Of a stretch of 43,952 nt of DNA, positions 1-8,484 are shown piece after piece. This DNA is from CAYTWW01 sp043801855 (GTDB lineage Archaea; Nanobdellota; Nanobdellia; Woesearchaeales; GW2011-AR15): NCBI GenBank assembly GCA_043801855.1, contig JAZDLQ010000080.1, forward strand, positions 1 through 43,952. The letters are read 5' to 3'. Numbering within the stretch: position 1 is the first letter of the stretch; every line of letters starts with the position of its first letter. The translations under genes and the position numbers were made by a program. A model generated the notes under the pieces. The model did no database searches. It was given only the letters and a program-made list of their open reading frames with translations, and was not told the origin of the DNA.

Positions 1-1
1 T

Positions 2-82
2 CTTGGAAATGGTGCTATGGTTATTGCATCAAAAAAATATATCGGTTACAAAGCGTATGTTGTTATCAGAAAAGAAAAATAA
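2..82 (+). CDS. C-terminal end of a small DUF2080/AbrB-like protein (partial)
   Basis: Only the last 26 codons lie in the window, in the frame starting at base 2 and ending at TAA 80-82. The residues read GNGAMVIASKKYIGYKAYVV, which has the glycine-asparagine / beta-strand / K-(Y/W)-IG-K pattern of SpoVT/AbrB-like small proteins and of the DUF2080 transposon-associated family. A complete DUF2080 gene sits at 33289 and a damaged one at 34984, so this could be a third member. Too little is visible to decide between DUF2080 and another AbrB-like protein. The longer reading frame overlapping it (3-236) looks like a shadow. Confidence 0.4.
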   Translation, partial: LGNGAMVIASKKYIGYKAYVVIRKEK

Positions 83-156
83 TGCGATAAAAATACCTCA
101 GGGGGTGTCTCGCTTATACCTCATTACAGATGGTATCAAAAAATATTTGAAAAAGA

Positions 157-213
157 GTTATATAGATATTTTTATTAATGAAATAATAATAGATTATGAT
201 TATTCACGCGAGG
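157..213 (+). promoter_or_regulatory. TATA-like box and Shine-Dalgarno for the glycosidase gene
   Basis: A TATA-like stretch (gttatatagat, about 157-167) lies in the 140-base gap before the glycosidase. A GCGAGGT Shine-Dalgarno (208-213) is 9 bases before ATG 223 and decides that start over the upstream in-frame ATG at 196. Confidence 0.4.
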
Positions 214-222
214 TTTTCATAT

Positions 223-1377
223 ATGAATTTAATTGATAAAGCCTTCCACATCGCAGTATCCTGCCTTCGCAGCAACTATCGTGAAAGTGGAATCTATGCT
301 GGAAAACATCATTTTAACGACTACTGGGCGCGTGACTCTTTTTTTGCTAGCCTTGGCGCTATGAGCTTGGGAGACTATGATATAGTTAAAAAAAATATAT
401 CCTTATTTCTAAAAAACCAAAAAAAATCAGGAGAGCTTCCTATAAGAATTGGCGCAAGCACTTTTGAGATAGGATTTAAGACTCTTGGCGTTAGAATTCC
501 ATTCAAAGAAGTGCCAAGATTCTCGCAGGATAAAGGAAAACATAATTCAGTTGACCAAGGTTCGCTTCTTGTTATAGCGTTTTACGAGTATTTCAGAAAA
601 ACAAAAGACTATTCTTTTTTGCAAGAAAATATTGCAAAGCTTGAGCTTGCGATAAAACTTAATTTAACAATGGACATAGATAACGACTTCCTTATTGAGG
701 AAAAAGAGTATGGAAACTGGGCAGATAGCCTCAAAAAAAGTGGAAAAGTGCTATACTCTAATGTCTGCCATGCTCATTCGCTATATTGTCTTTCAGAATT
801 GTTTTCTGCGCTAAAAAATGATAGCAAAAAGACAGAATATTCTATTCTCTATAACAAGGCAAAAGAAAAGATAAACGCTTCTTTCTGGCTAAGTGATTAC
901 TATGCTGATTGGTTTGATGATAAAACCTATGATTTTTTTTCAACAGATGGCAATATTCTTGCAATTCTCTGGGATATAGCTGACAAAAAAAAGACAAAAA
1001 AAATAATTGATACTATTAAAAAAATTAAAATCAATTATACTGTTCCATGTCTTACAAACTACCCAAGATATCCAATAAAGCATTGCTCTCTTTTTATGCG
1101 GTTAGTAGGTCTTGGAGATTATCATAATGAACTATCATGGCTTTGGCTTGGCTGCGTATACTCAGCTGCATTAATGCATGTTGGCATGAAAAAAGAGGCA
1201 TTAGCTATTCTTGAAAAAATCTCTTCAATTATTGTAAGGGATAATACTGTTTATGAGGTTTTTGAAAAAAATGGCCAGCCAGTTCGCCGCTTTTTATACA
1301 AAAGTGAACTGAATTTTGCATGGAGCAGCGGCCTTTTTATCTATGGGTACTCTAATATTCGAAAAGATATTAAATAA
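223..1377 (+). CDS. Six-hairpin glycosidase, amylo-alpha-1,6-glucosidase-like
   Basis: A 384-aa soluble protein of the (alpha/alpha)6-barrel glycosidase type. Recognisable parts are an N-terminal block with HHFNDYWARDSFF (about residues 30-42), typical of amylo-1,6-glucosidase/GH15/GH63-like enzymes, a GELPIRIG turn, an acidic NWADSLKK segment in the middle, and a C-terminal helical region ending LNFAWSSGLFIYGY. The family hydrolyses alpha-glycosidic bonds in storage or surface glycans; the substrate cannot be read from sequence. There is no signal peptide, so it should act in the cytoplasm. The start at 223 is chosen because a GCGAGGT Shine-Dalgarno lies 9 bases upstream; an upstream in-frame ATG at 196 would place that site inside the gene. 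A glycosyltransferase follows after 20 bases, suggesting an operon. Confidence 0.65.
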   Translation: MNLIDKAFHIAVSCLRSNYRESGIYAGKHHFNDYWARDSFFASLGAMSLGDYDIVKKNISLFLKNQKKSGELPIRIGASTFEIGFKTLGVRIPFKEVPRFSQDKGKHNSVDQGSLLVIAFYEYFRKTKDYSFLQENIAKLELAIKLNLTMDIDNDFLIEEKEYGNWADSLKKSGKVLYSNVCHAHSLYCLSELFSALKNDSKKTEYSILYNKAKEKINASFWLSDYYADWFDDKTYDFFSTDGNILAILWDIADKKKTKKIIDTIKKIKINYTVPCLTNYPRYPIKHCSLFMRLVGLGDYHNELSWLWLGCVYSAALMHVGMKKEALAILEKISSIIVRDNTVYEVFEKNGQPVRRFLYKSELNFAWSSGLFIYGYSNIRKDIK

Positions 1378-1397
1378 GCGACAGTTTTGATATTTTC

Positions 1398-2474
1398 ATG
1401 AAGATACTGTTTGCAGTCAATTCTGTTGGCCTAGGCCACGCAACAAGATGTGTTCCACTAATAGAGGGCTTAATTGAAAAAAAGAATGAAGTGACAATAT
1501 TAAGCAGCTTTAGGGCGTTGCAGTTCCTAAAGGAAGAATTTGGAAGCAAAGTTACAAGCTATTTTGATGTAAAAGACTATGCAACTATCCCAGAGCTTTT
1601 TGCAAAAGGCAAGTTTACGATCAATGAGTTCATTGTAAAATCTCCAAAGCTAATGAAAGATTTCCTAAAAGAGCAGCGGCAGTTTAACAAAATTTCTAAA
1701 AAATTCAAATATGACAGAATTATTTCTGATTCAAGATTTGGAATATATACTAAAGGCGTCCCTACTTTTATGCTTGCTCATCATATCAAGTTGGGAATTG
1801 ATTTTAATGCAAAACTCTCTGAGACAGTAACTGAGCTTTTTTATTACACTATGAGGCATAGATATAAAAACATTATAATTCCTGATTTCAAAAATAATGG
1901 GATTGGAGGTGAGTTATGCCATAATTTTAGGTTTTTCAGCGGAGATTACATTAAATTTATTGGTATGACTTCTATGGTAAAAAAATTAAATGTCCCGGAA
2001 GATGTTGATTATTTTTTCAGTGTTTCCGGGCCTGAACCGCAAAGAACCGTTTTTGAAAAAAAGGTTCTAGCTGCTGTTCCTAAAATAAAAGGAAATATTG
2101 TAATTACTCTTGGAAAGCCAGAAACTAAAAAATATGTAAAAAAAGGAAATGTTGAAATCTATGACTGCCTTAACCGCGAAAAGCAGACGGAATATCTAAA
2201 CCGCGCAAAACTTGTCATTACAAGATCTGGCTACACGACGCTTATGGATCTGGCTGAACTTGGGAAAAAAGCCCTTCTTATACCTACTGAAGCGCAGCCT
2301 GAGCAGGAATACTTAAGCGAATATCATATGAAAATGAAAACATGGTATTCTGTTGAGCTTAAGAATCTTGAGCTTACTAAAGATTTAAAGATCGCACAGG
2401 CTTATGACGGATACAAAGCAGAACATTTCACCAAAAAAAGCGTGCAGAACTTTCTGCGCATAGTCTCCTGCTAA
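1398..2474 (+). CDS. Glycosyltransferase, MurG/GT28-like GT-B fold
   Basis: A 358-aa soluble GT-B glycosyltransferase. The N-terminal domain begins MKILFAVNSVGLGHATRCVP, the glycine-rich first strand/loop of the GT28/GT1 family. The C-terminal half has the nucleotide-sugar-binding region: YLNRAKLVITRSGYTTLMDL followed by KKALLIPTEAQPEQEYLSEY, the usual position for UDP-sugar contacts. Such archaeal proteins are often annotated as UDP-N-acetylglucosamine transferase-like, but the donor and acceptor here are unknown. It sits between a glycosidase and an alpha/beta hydrolase on the same strand with short gaps (20 bases and 1 base), so the three are probably co-transcribed. Confidence 0.7.
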   Translation: MKILFAVNSVGLGHATRCVPLIEGLIEKKNEVTILSSFRALQFLKEEFGSKVTSYFDVKDYATIPELFAKGKFTINEFIVKSPKLMKDFLKEQRQFNKISKKFKYDRIISDSRFGIYTKGVPTFMLAHHIKLGIDFNAKLSETVTELFYYTMRHRYKNIIIPDFKNNGIGGELCHNFRFFSGDYIKFIGMTSMVKKLNVPEDVDYFFSVSGPEPQRTVFEKKVLAAVPKIKGNIVITLGKPETKKYVKKGNVEIYDCLNREKQTEYLNRAKLVITRSGYTTLMDLAELGKKALLIPTEAQPEQEYLSEYHMKMKTWYSVELKNLELTKDLKIAQAYDGYKAEHFTKKSVQNFLRIVSC

Positions 2475-2475
2475 A

Positions 2476-3297
2476 TTGGAAAGCTATTTTAAGAGTTTTG
2501 ATGGCACAGAAATCTGGTATAAATACCATAAAGGTGAAAGGGATTGTATAGTTTTTATTCACGGCCTTACAGGAAGTTCTTCAGCATGGAATGAGGCATT
2601 CACATTTTTTTCGAAGCTTGGATATTCTATTCTATTGATGGATTTAAGGGGGCATGGCTCATCGCAAAAACCTGTCTCAAACTACAGGATTGAGGATGCT
2701 GTAAAAGACATTTCTTTGCTTCTTGATTCTAAAAAAATAAAAAAAGCAATAATTGTAGGGCACAGTTTTGGCGGAATGGTATGCCAGAAATTCTATGAAT
2801 TGCATCCGAATAAAGTAATAAAAATAATTCTTATCAGCACGAATTATTCAACAATACGCTATAAAAGAGTGTTTCTTAAGTCTTTAATTACAACAATTTT
2901 AATTGTTCTTGGAATTCCGTTGTTTAAGCTGCTTCGCCTTGAAAAAGAAGGCGGCAAAGTTGATTATTCCAAATTTAGAGGCAGCTCAGATATGGATTTA
3001 AAGAGAATATTTATAGATTTAAGAATAACCAATTTGGTGCCTTTCCTTAGGTTTTTTATTGAAACAATCAAACACGACTCGCATAATGCACTTGATAGGC
3101 TTGATGTGCCTATTCTGATAATTCATGGTGAAAAAGATTCTATATTGCCCAAAAGGGCTGCAGATGACCTCCATTCAATTTATAGGAAGTCTTCAAAACT
3201 AATTCTTATTGAAAACGAAGGTCACATACCAATAATTAATTCACCGGAAAAAATCAACAGAATAATAAATGAGTTTTTAAAAAAAAAGAAACTCTAA
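2476..3297 (+). CDS. Alpha/beta-fold hydrolase
   Basis: A 273-aa alpha/beta hydrolase starting at a TTG one base after the preceding stop. The oxyanion segment is FIHGLTGSSSAW. The nucleophile elbow is GHSFGG (Ser). The acid is in IIHGEKDSILP (Asp) and the base in ENEGHIPI (His), so the full catalytic triad is present. A hydrophobic insertion (about residues 130-155, LITTILIVLGIPLFKLL) forms the lid and could contact membrane lipid. The family includes esterases, lipases and peptidases; the substrate is unknown. The 3' end overlaps the convergent surface-protein gene by 4 bases. Confidence 0.75.
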   Translation: MESYFKSFDGTEIWYKYHKGERDCIVFIHGLTGSSSAWNEAFTFFSKLGYSILLMDLRGHGSSQKPVSNYRIEDAVKDISLLLDSKKIKKAIIVGHSFGGMVCQKFYELHPNKVIKIILISTNYSTIRYKRVFLKSLITTILIVLGIPLFKLLRLEKEGGKVDYSKFRGSSDMDLKRIFIDLRITNLVPFLRFFIETIKHDSHNALDRLDVPILIIHGEKDSILPKRAADDLHSIYRKSSKLILIENEGHIPIINSPEKINRIINEFLKKKKL

Positions 3298-5624
3298 TCT
3301 TTCTTTTTTTTCTTTCCCTTTTTTTCAGAAACATTAGCTTCTTCCGCTTCTTTTAGATTATCTTCTTTTTTTCTTAAAATAACAACAATGGTTATTACAA
3401 TAACAATAATTAATGCAGCGGCAATATATGCATGATAATCTATTGCAAAATCAATTAAATTAAATTTTTTCTGGCTTAGGACGTGAAAAATAAATAATCC
3501 TGAGTTCGCAGTTCCTCCTTTGTTGTCATCTGCGCTAAAGCTGATGCTTTCAAATCCAAACCAGTCTTTTTTTGGCACTAGCTTAGCTATGTTTTCTTTT
3601 ATTATTACAGTGATATTTTTTGAATCGCTTTTTGTAAACGTTAGCCTGTCACTATCAGGGTCATAGAAATATTTGCTTAAGTCAAGGCTGTAGGCTGTGT
3701 TCATATTGAACTTGTGGTACAAGCTTGATTCGCATAGAGATTCATTTGCAAAATGAAGTGTGCAGTTATTGTTGTCATTATCTACGTAGCTTTGGTAATT
3801 TATCCTGAAATATAATCTGAAAAATGAAAAGCATACAATGCTTATCAATAATATTATCACTAAGCATGCTAGAACAGTCAGAAGCGGCCATTTTATGCTT
3901 TTTTGCTGCATAGCAAACACAGCAATAATAATTGCGCTTAATACAGCAAGTCCAAGAAACAAATAGAGCAAAATCAGGCATTTGTACTTTGAAATAAATT
4001 CAGTGTCAGTATAATCATAAACCTGAAAACCAAGTGTTTCATTATATGTCTGTTTACTTTCTTTTTCACTTAAAACAAGATTGACATTTTGCTTTCCAAG
4101 TGCCTCATCTTTTGGAAAAGTAGTGATAACTATGTCTTTTTTATCGCGAGGATTAAGTGAAATGCTCTCACTTGAATAATTTATCCATGAAGGCTCAAAA
4201 ACAAGCACGTACTCTGCAGGCCTATTCCCTGTGTTTTCAATCATAAGCCAATGCTCCTCAGGAACAGTCCTTTTTGCCCAGATAAGCGGCGCAATTACCT
4301 TTGGCTTAAAGCAGTCAAAAATTGATTTAACTTCAATCTTTTTTAAGATAGTTTTTGTTTTTTGTGTCTCATTAATCGTTACAGTTGCACTAATCTCATG
4401 ATTTCCTGGCATTAATTTAATCTCTTTAAATAAAACCGTTTTCGATTCTCCTGCATTTAATTTAACTAATTTGCCTGTATCAATTCCTAGCTCTTTTGAA
4501 TATAAAGAAACAAGGAAAGTTCCGATTTTTAGCCCAGTATTATTTACTGTTAGGCTTATCTTTTCCTCATCTACGCAAAAATTTTTTTCATTTAGTGAAA
4601 TTTCTGCATCATAGCAGTTTTCTACAATCAGTCTAGTATTCTTTGCAACAGTTAGTCCACCGTATAGCTCATTTATATTAACTGTTGCGATTGCGTCTTT
4701 TTTTGGTGTAAATCCAATAAATATTGTTTTTTCATCTTTTGGCTTAAGTGAAACATTATAATTATAATTTAACTCACTTGAATTGGCTTTCACAAAAAAT
4801 ACATTTTCAACTGTTCCAAGGTTCTTTATTACAACAGGGAATTCAGAAGGCACGCCGATGCATCGGTATGCCTCATTAGGAATGGTTGTTGAAAAATTAT
4901 AGTCCCAATTTACATTCAGGCTGATTGGCTGCTTAAGTGAGTATTTTTCTGATTCAACGCTTAATATTGGGCTCTGCGCTCCATAAATGCTGCAATCTGG
5001 CTGAAGTGTAAAGTTAAGGATTTTTGCGCTCTTTGCGCCAATTTTTGCCTTCTGTGCAATATTAGCTGTTCCGATAAAATCAAATAGGCTTATTGTGTAT
5101 TCTTTGTTATAGTTGCTTGGATTGATTAATTTGGCTGTCAAATATGCTTTTTTGCAAGGAGTTATGTTTGCGCTTAAATTTAATGGCTCTATTGCAATAT
5201 CAGGGCAGTTTCTAACAATAACGTTTCTTGAAACTTCCTTATCTATGCCATTTGTACCTACTACTCTTATATTGTTTTCAAAACTGGCAGTATCACATGG
5301 AATATTTAGTATATGATTAATTTCAATATCACCACTAGGCAAAATCATAAATGAAGAAGGATAAATCGTCGAATATTTGCTATCACTGTAAATTGATGCC
5401 CATATTGCTATATTTCCTGTATTTTTTATTGTGATTTTTTCATTAAATGATTCACAGTCACAGAGTTCTATTTTATCTATCGCACTTATGCTGAGTCCAG
5501 GAGCAAGGTTATTTACTTTGACATCAAAAGCGTTATCGCGGGAAACCGAAACAATTTCAGAATGTGCAAGACTAATGCTAAGAAATAATGTGATTACAAG
5601 AAAAATTAAGTGTCTTAATTTCAT
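3294..5624 (-). CDS. Large membrane-anchored surface protein with Ig-like repeats
   Basis: A 776-aa protein with an N-terminal signal peptide (LIFLVITLFLSISLAHS). A long extracellular region of beta-rich repeats follows, each roughly 90-110 residues with the N(T/L)G.. strand pattern of CARDB/NEW3-type Ig folds and with many cysteines. There are two close membrane segments in the middle (about 545-600), a cadherin/tandem-95-like segment with YDPDSDRLTFT and DWFGFESISFSADD, a third membrane helix (AALIIVIVITIVVIL) and a lysine-rich tail. About a dozen N-x-S/T sequons are present, which suits the glycosylation genes downstream. A GGTG about 8 bases before the ATG and a TATA-like box near 5653-5662 support the start. 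The function is probably structural (envelope or adhesion) and the precise role is unknown. Confidence 0.7.
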   Translation of the reverse strand: MKLRHLIFLVITLFLSISLAHSEIVSVSRDNAFDVKVNNLAPGLSISAIDKIELCDCESFNEKITIKNTGNIAIWASIYSDSKYSTIYPSSFMILPSGDIEINHILNIPCDTASFENNIRVVGTNGIDKEVSRNVIVRNCPDIAIEPLNLSANITPCKKAYLTAKLINPSNYNKEYTISLFDFIGTANIAQKAKIGAKSAKILNFTLQPDCSIYGAQSPILSVESEKYSLKQPISLNVNWDYNFSTTIPNEAYRCIGVPSEFPVVIKNLGTVENVFFVKANSSELNYNYNVSLKPKDEKTIFIGFTPKKDAIATVNINELYGGLTVAKNTRLIVENCYDAEISLNEKNFCVDEEKISLTVNNTGLKIGTFLVSLYSKELGIDTGKLVKLNAGESKTVLFKEIKLMPGNHEISATVTINETQKTKTILKKIEVKSIFDCFKPKVIAPLIWAKRTVPEEHWLMIENTGNRPAEYVLVFEPSWINYSSESISLNPRDKKDIVITTFPKDEALGKQNVNLVLSEKESKQTYNETLGFQVYDYTDTEFISKYKCLILLYLFLGLAVLSAIIIAVFAMQQKSIKWPLLTVLACLVIILLISIVCFSFFRLYFRINYQSYVDNDNNNCTLHFANESLCESSLYHKFNMNTAYSLDLSKYFYDPDSDRLTFTKSDSKNITVIIKENIAKLVPKKDWFGFESISFSADDNKGGTANSGLFIFHVLSQKKFNLIDFAIDYHAYIAAALIIVIVITIVVILRKKEDNLKEAEEANVSEKKGKKKKKD

Positions 5625-5652
5625 AAATTAGCACCAGGCTTCCACCCTTAAC

Positions 5653-5662
5653 TATAAATAAA
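5653..5662 (-). promoter_or_regulatory. TATA box for the 776-aa surface protein
   Basis: GTTTATTTA on the minus strand is centred about 33 bases before the ATG at 5624, which would give a short leader of about 5-8 bases. It is called by position and composition only. Confidence 0.35.
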
Positions 5663-5672
5663 CATTAAATAT

Positions 5673-5685
5673 AAAAAAGAAAAAA
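5673..5685 (-). terminator. Oligo-T terminator after the S-layer gene
   Basis: On the minus strand the S-layer stop codon is followed at once by TTTTTCTTTTTT. Archaeal RNA polymerase terminates on such T-runs without needing a hairpin. It lies just before the promoter of the next surface gene. Confidence 0.5.
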
Positions 5686-7026
5686 TTAATAATAGGTCTG
5701 CCCGGAAACTTCTTCTGGCTCTTTTCCGTCTTCGTTTCCTTTTAGTTTGTTAAAGCCTACAACCAAGCCAAGAATAACAAGTAAAACTACAAGGACAACT
5801 AAGCCTACTTCAAGGCCTTTTTTAATTTTATCCCAGTCGCCTGTTACTGTTGGGTTGTTCTGAGTGCTTTCAACGACATTTGCTGTAAGTGGAATCTGTT
5901 TTGTTTCGCCGTCAGCTTCAACAGTTACCATAAATAGCTTCTCGCCAGGAGCAGCATTTGCGCCAGCTGAAACATATACATAAACTGTCTCTGTTTTCTT
6001 AGCTCCTACAACAACTAAGTTACTTGGGTCAATCCTGTATGTTCCCCATGAATCAACTCCAGTTACTGTTAATTTGTATGACTTTGAGTTTGCGCCGGTA
6101 TTGCTTATCATTATTGGATAAACAGTTCCTGAAGCACCCTGCATAACATCCTGCTTTCCTGGAACAGTAATTACTGTCTTTTCAGTTGCTGAAGGTGTTT
6201 TATCATCTTCTTTAACAGCATCGCATGTTTCATCTTTTGTTATTTTAATTGATGTCTCTTTTGAGTTTATCTCATAGTTTTCATCATATTTTAGAGTTGC
6301 TTTAACAACATAAGTTCCTTCTGGAACACATTTTGGGATCCTTAGATAAAGGTCCTCTGATGTTGTTGATTCATCAGATTCAAGCTCGTCTATATATTCT
6401 GATGCTTCAATATCTAAAGCAGGAATTGAAACTGTTACTTTAATTCCTTCTTCGTCTTTGTCTCCCATATTTTTAACTCTTACACTTGCTAGAAGAGCTC
6501 TACCTGAAACAACTTCTTTTGATGGGTCAAGGATTATATCTTTTAGGACAACATTGTGTCTTGGAAGCTCTACTACTAGATTGTATACATATGTCTTTGA
6601 TGCGCTGTCTCGGTCTGAGATTATGATTCTAAGCTTGTATTTGTCTCCTTCCATATTGTCTGGAAGAGTTAGTTTTAATTTTTTAATATATGTTGTATTT
6701 GCTTTCATATTGAAAGCTGAAATTGAATCCTGTATAGGTTGATAATCGCTGTATTCATAGCCGCTTATAAAAGCATCAATCTGAACATCTTCAGCGTCAG
6801 CTGTAGCAGATAGTCTTACTTTGACTTCCATATCTTCTCCAACTTCCATGCTTAGTCTGTTTGTAACGTCTTCGTTAATCCAGTCGCCGTTAAGCTCAAC
6901 TTCACAATTGATAACTGGAATATTTGCTGAGCTAGCGCTCTCGCCATCGCAATTAACGCAGGCTAATGCGCTGCCGACTGCTGCAACTAAAACCATCAAT
7001 ATAATCGCAAAATGTTTCATTTTCAT
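5686..7026 (-). CDS. Putative S-layer protein
   Basis: A 446-aa exported protein: signal peptide (FAIILMVLVAAVGSALA), a cysteine pair just after it (CVNCDG), several beta-sandwich domains including a CARDB-like one (VVLKDIILDPSKEVVSGRAL onward), then a C-terminal transmembrane helix (about 405-428, VGLVVLVVLLVILGLVVGF) and a short acidic tail. The overall plan matches S-layer-like proteins of small archaea. It has the strongest ribosome-binding site in the window (GGAGGAG, 7 bases before ATG), a good BRE/TATA and a T-run terminator. Its coding sequence looks richer in G+C than that of its neighbours. Together these suggest a highly expressed structural protein. It has few N-x-S/T sequons, unlike the neighbouring giant protein. 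The S-layer role is inferred from architecture. Confidence 0.65.
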   Translation of the reverse strand: MKMKHFAIILMVLVAAVGSALACVNCDGESASSANIPVINCEVELNGDWINEDVTNRLSMEVGEDMEVKVRLSATADAEDVQIDAFISGYEYSDYQPIQDSISAFNMKANTTYIKKLKLTLPDNMEGDKYKLRIIISDRDSASKTYVYNLVVELPRHNVVLKDIILDPSKEVVSGRALLASVRVKNMGDKDEEGIKVTVSIPALDIEASEYIDELESDESTTSEDLYLRIPKCVPEGTYVVKATLKYDENYEINSKETSIKITKDETCDAVKEDDKTPSATEKTVITVPGKQDVMQGASGTVYPIMISNTGANSKSYKLTVTGVDSWGTYRIDPSNLVVVGAKKTETVYVYVSAGANAAPGEKLFMVTVEADGETKQIPLTANVVESTQNNPTVTGDWDKIKKGLEVGLVVLVVLLVILGLVVGFNKLKGNEDGKEPEEVSGQTYY

Positions 7027-7033
7027 GTTTTTT

Positions 7034-7116
7034 CTCCTCCTTTTAAAGGTATTTTTACAGGTATGATAACCCCCTAATAATCCTGACTAACTTTAGCTAA
7101 TATATAAACCTTTCGT
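7034..7116 (-). promoter_or_regulatory. Strong promoter and Shine-Dalgarno of the S-layer gene
   Basis: On the minus strand CGAAAGG (BRE-like) runs straight into TTTATATATT (TATA, 7099-7110). About 26 bases later (near 7075) transcription should start, giving a leader of about 50 bases. The leader ends in GGAGGAG (7034-7040), 7 bases before the ATG. This is an unusually complete set of signals for this genome, where many genes look leaderless. Confidence 0.6.
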
Positions 7117-7147
7117 TTTATTAGCATACAAAAGTAGGAACATAGAT

Positions 7148-7164
7148 TAACTATATTATAGTTA
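7148..7164. promoter_or_regulatory. Perfect 17-base palindrome in the 316-base divergent spacer
   Basis: TAACTATA-T-TATAGTTA is an 8-1-8 perfect inverted repeat. A related half-site (GACTATAATT) follows about 24 bases on. It lies upstream of the S-layer TATA box and within the divergent spacer 7027-7342, which holds no gene. It could be an operator for either gene, but AT-rich DNA makes chance palindromes more likely. Confidence 0.3.
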
Positions 7165-7302
7165 CTTAAAAATATGACTATAATTTATAAATAATCATTA
7201 ATTAAGTGACATAATTAGGCAATTATTACTCTATCTATTAGAACAACTAAAACTATTTAAGAAAACATTCATATTTCAACAGGTTTACTAATAAGATATA
7301 CA

Positions 7303-7319
7303 TCGAAACATCTAAATAA
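7303..7319 (+). promoter_or_regulatory. BRE/TATA promoter of the geranylgeranyl reductase gene
   Basis: CGAAACAT followed by CTAAATAA (7312-7319) is centred 27 bases before ATG 7343, so transcription would begin at or next to the start codon (leaderless). No Shine-Dalgarno precedes the ATG, which agrees. Confidence 0.4.
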
Positions 7320-7342
7320 GATGTCATTTTTTCTCTTGTTAG

Positions 7343-8413
7343 ATGATCTCAATAATCGGTGCAGGCCCTGCAGGAAGCACATCAGCATATCATTTAGCTA
7401 AAAAAGGCTATGATGTTACTGTCTATGAGGAGCATAAAGAAATTGGACACCCCATTCAGTGCACAGGGATTGTCAGTAATAAGTTTAAAGAAATAATTTC
7501 TCCAAGTGATGAATTTATTATTAATAAAATAAATACGGCAAGGATACATTCTCCAAATAATAATCATGTTGAAATTAAGCTTAAGGAAAATTACATACTT
7601 GACAGGGCAAAGTTTGACAGCCATCTTGCGCAAAAGGGAATGGAAGCTGGAGCAAAATATAAGCTATCTTCAAAATTTAGCGGGTTGCACAAAAACAATG
7701 GATTTTCAAGAATAAAGATTAACAGTGATTACTTTAATACAGAATATCTAATTGGTGCAGATGGGCCTTTATCTGAAGTTGCAAAATACTCAGGGCTTTA
7801 CAAAAGCAGGAAATTTTTTACAGGAATCCAGATAAGAGCGAAAGTTGACAATGACAATACTGTTGACTTCTATCCATATGTAGGAAATTTCTCATGGGCT
7901 GTTCCTGAAGATGAAAATACGCTTAGAATTGGCGTTGCATCATATTCTAACACCAATATAATATTTAAGGATTTCATAAAAAGATTTGATATTAAAAAAA
8001 AGCTTGAGATACAGGCAGGCTTAATTCCTATTTATGACCCTAATAATAAAGCGCAAAAAGATAATGTTATTTTAGTCGGAGATGCTGCCTGCCAGGTAAA
8101 AGCAACAACTGGTGGTGGGATTATCCAGGCAATGCAGGCAGCAGATTGTGCGGCAGATGCAATCGCTACAAAAAAGCCTTATGATGCATTATGGAAAAAA
8201 AGTATAGGAAAAGAGCTTTTGTTTCATCATAAGGCAAGAAACATAATGGATAAATTTGGCGAAAATGACTGGAATACACTAATTGAATATTGTTCTCAAG
8301 AAAAAATAAAGAAACTTCTTAGCGAAAAAGAGCGCGACAATCTTGTTTCATTAAGCGCTAAGATGGCGATAGCAGAGCCGCGGCTGCTTGGATTTTTAAA
8401 GCATTTGTTCTGA
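7343..8413 (+). CDS. Geranylgeranyl reductase family FAD-dependent oxidoreductase
   Basis: A 356-aa flavoprotein of the digeranylgeranylglycerophospholipid reductase family, which saturates the isoprenoid chains of archaeal membrane lipids. Visible parts: an N-terminal Rossmann dinucleotide motif GAGPAGSTSAYHLA, the acidic end of strand 2 (VYEEH), the PIQCTGIVS segment that carries a conserved cysteine near the flavin, LIGADGPLSEVAKYSG, the substrate-side strand NFSWAVPEDENTLRIGVA, and the second FAD motif GDAACQVKATTGGGIIQAMQ. The length is slightly below the family's usual 390-410 residues. It stands alone behind its own promoter, with the gyrA promoter beginning right after its stop. Confidence 0.85.
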   Translation: MISIIGAGPAGSTSAYHLAKKGYDVTVYEEHKEIGHPIQCTGIVSNKFKEIISPSDEFIINKINTARIHSPNNNHVEIKLKENYILDRAKFDSHLAQKGMEAGAKYKLSSKFSGLHKNNGFSRIKINSDYFNTEYLIGADGPLSEVAKYSGLYKSRKFFTGIQIRAKVDNDNTVDFYPYVGNFSWAVPEDENTLRIGVASYSNTNIIFKDFIKRFDIKKKLEIQAGLIPIYDPNNKAQKDNVILVGDAACQVKATTGGGIIQAMQAADCAADAIATKKPYDALWKKSIGKELLFHHKARNIMDKFGENDWNTLIEYCSQEKIKKLLSEKERDNLVSLSAKMAIAEPRLLGFLKHLF

Positions 8414-8415
8414 AA

Positions 8416-8434
8416 ACCAAAGCCTTTTTATATC
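8416..8434 (+). promoter_or_regulatory. BRE/TATA promoter of gyrA
   Basis: ACCAAAGCC (BRE-like) precedes TTTTTATATC (8425-8434). A start about 26 bases on falls near 8456, leaving a leader of about 30 bases. GAGGGG (8456-8460 region) is far from the ATG at 8485, so it is not a normally spaced ribosome site. Confidence 0.4.
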
Positions 8435-8484
8435 TTCAGAATTTCTGTCTTATCGAGGGGAAAATACTTGTTTTTTTGTAAAAA

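Noticed and set aside
3..236. 77-codon frame at the left edge
   Set aside because: It overlaps the better frame ending at 82 and the glycosidase start, begins at TTG without a ribosome site, and has no protein-like pattern beyond AT-rich composition.
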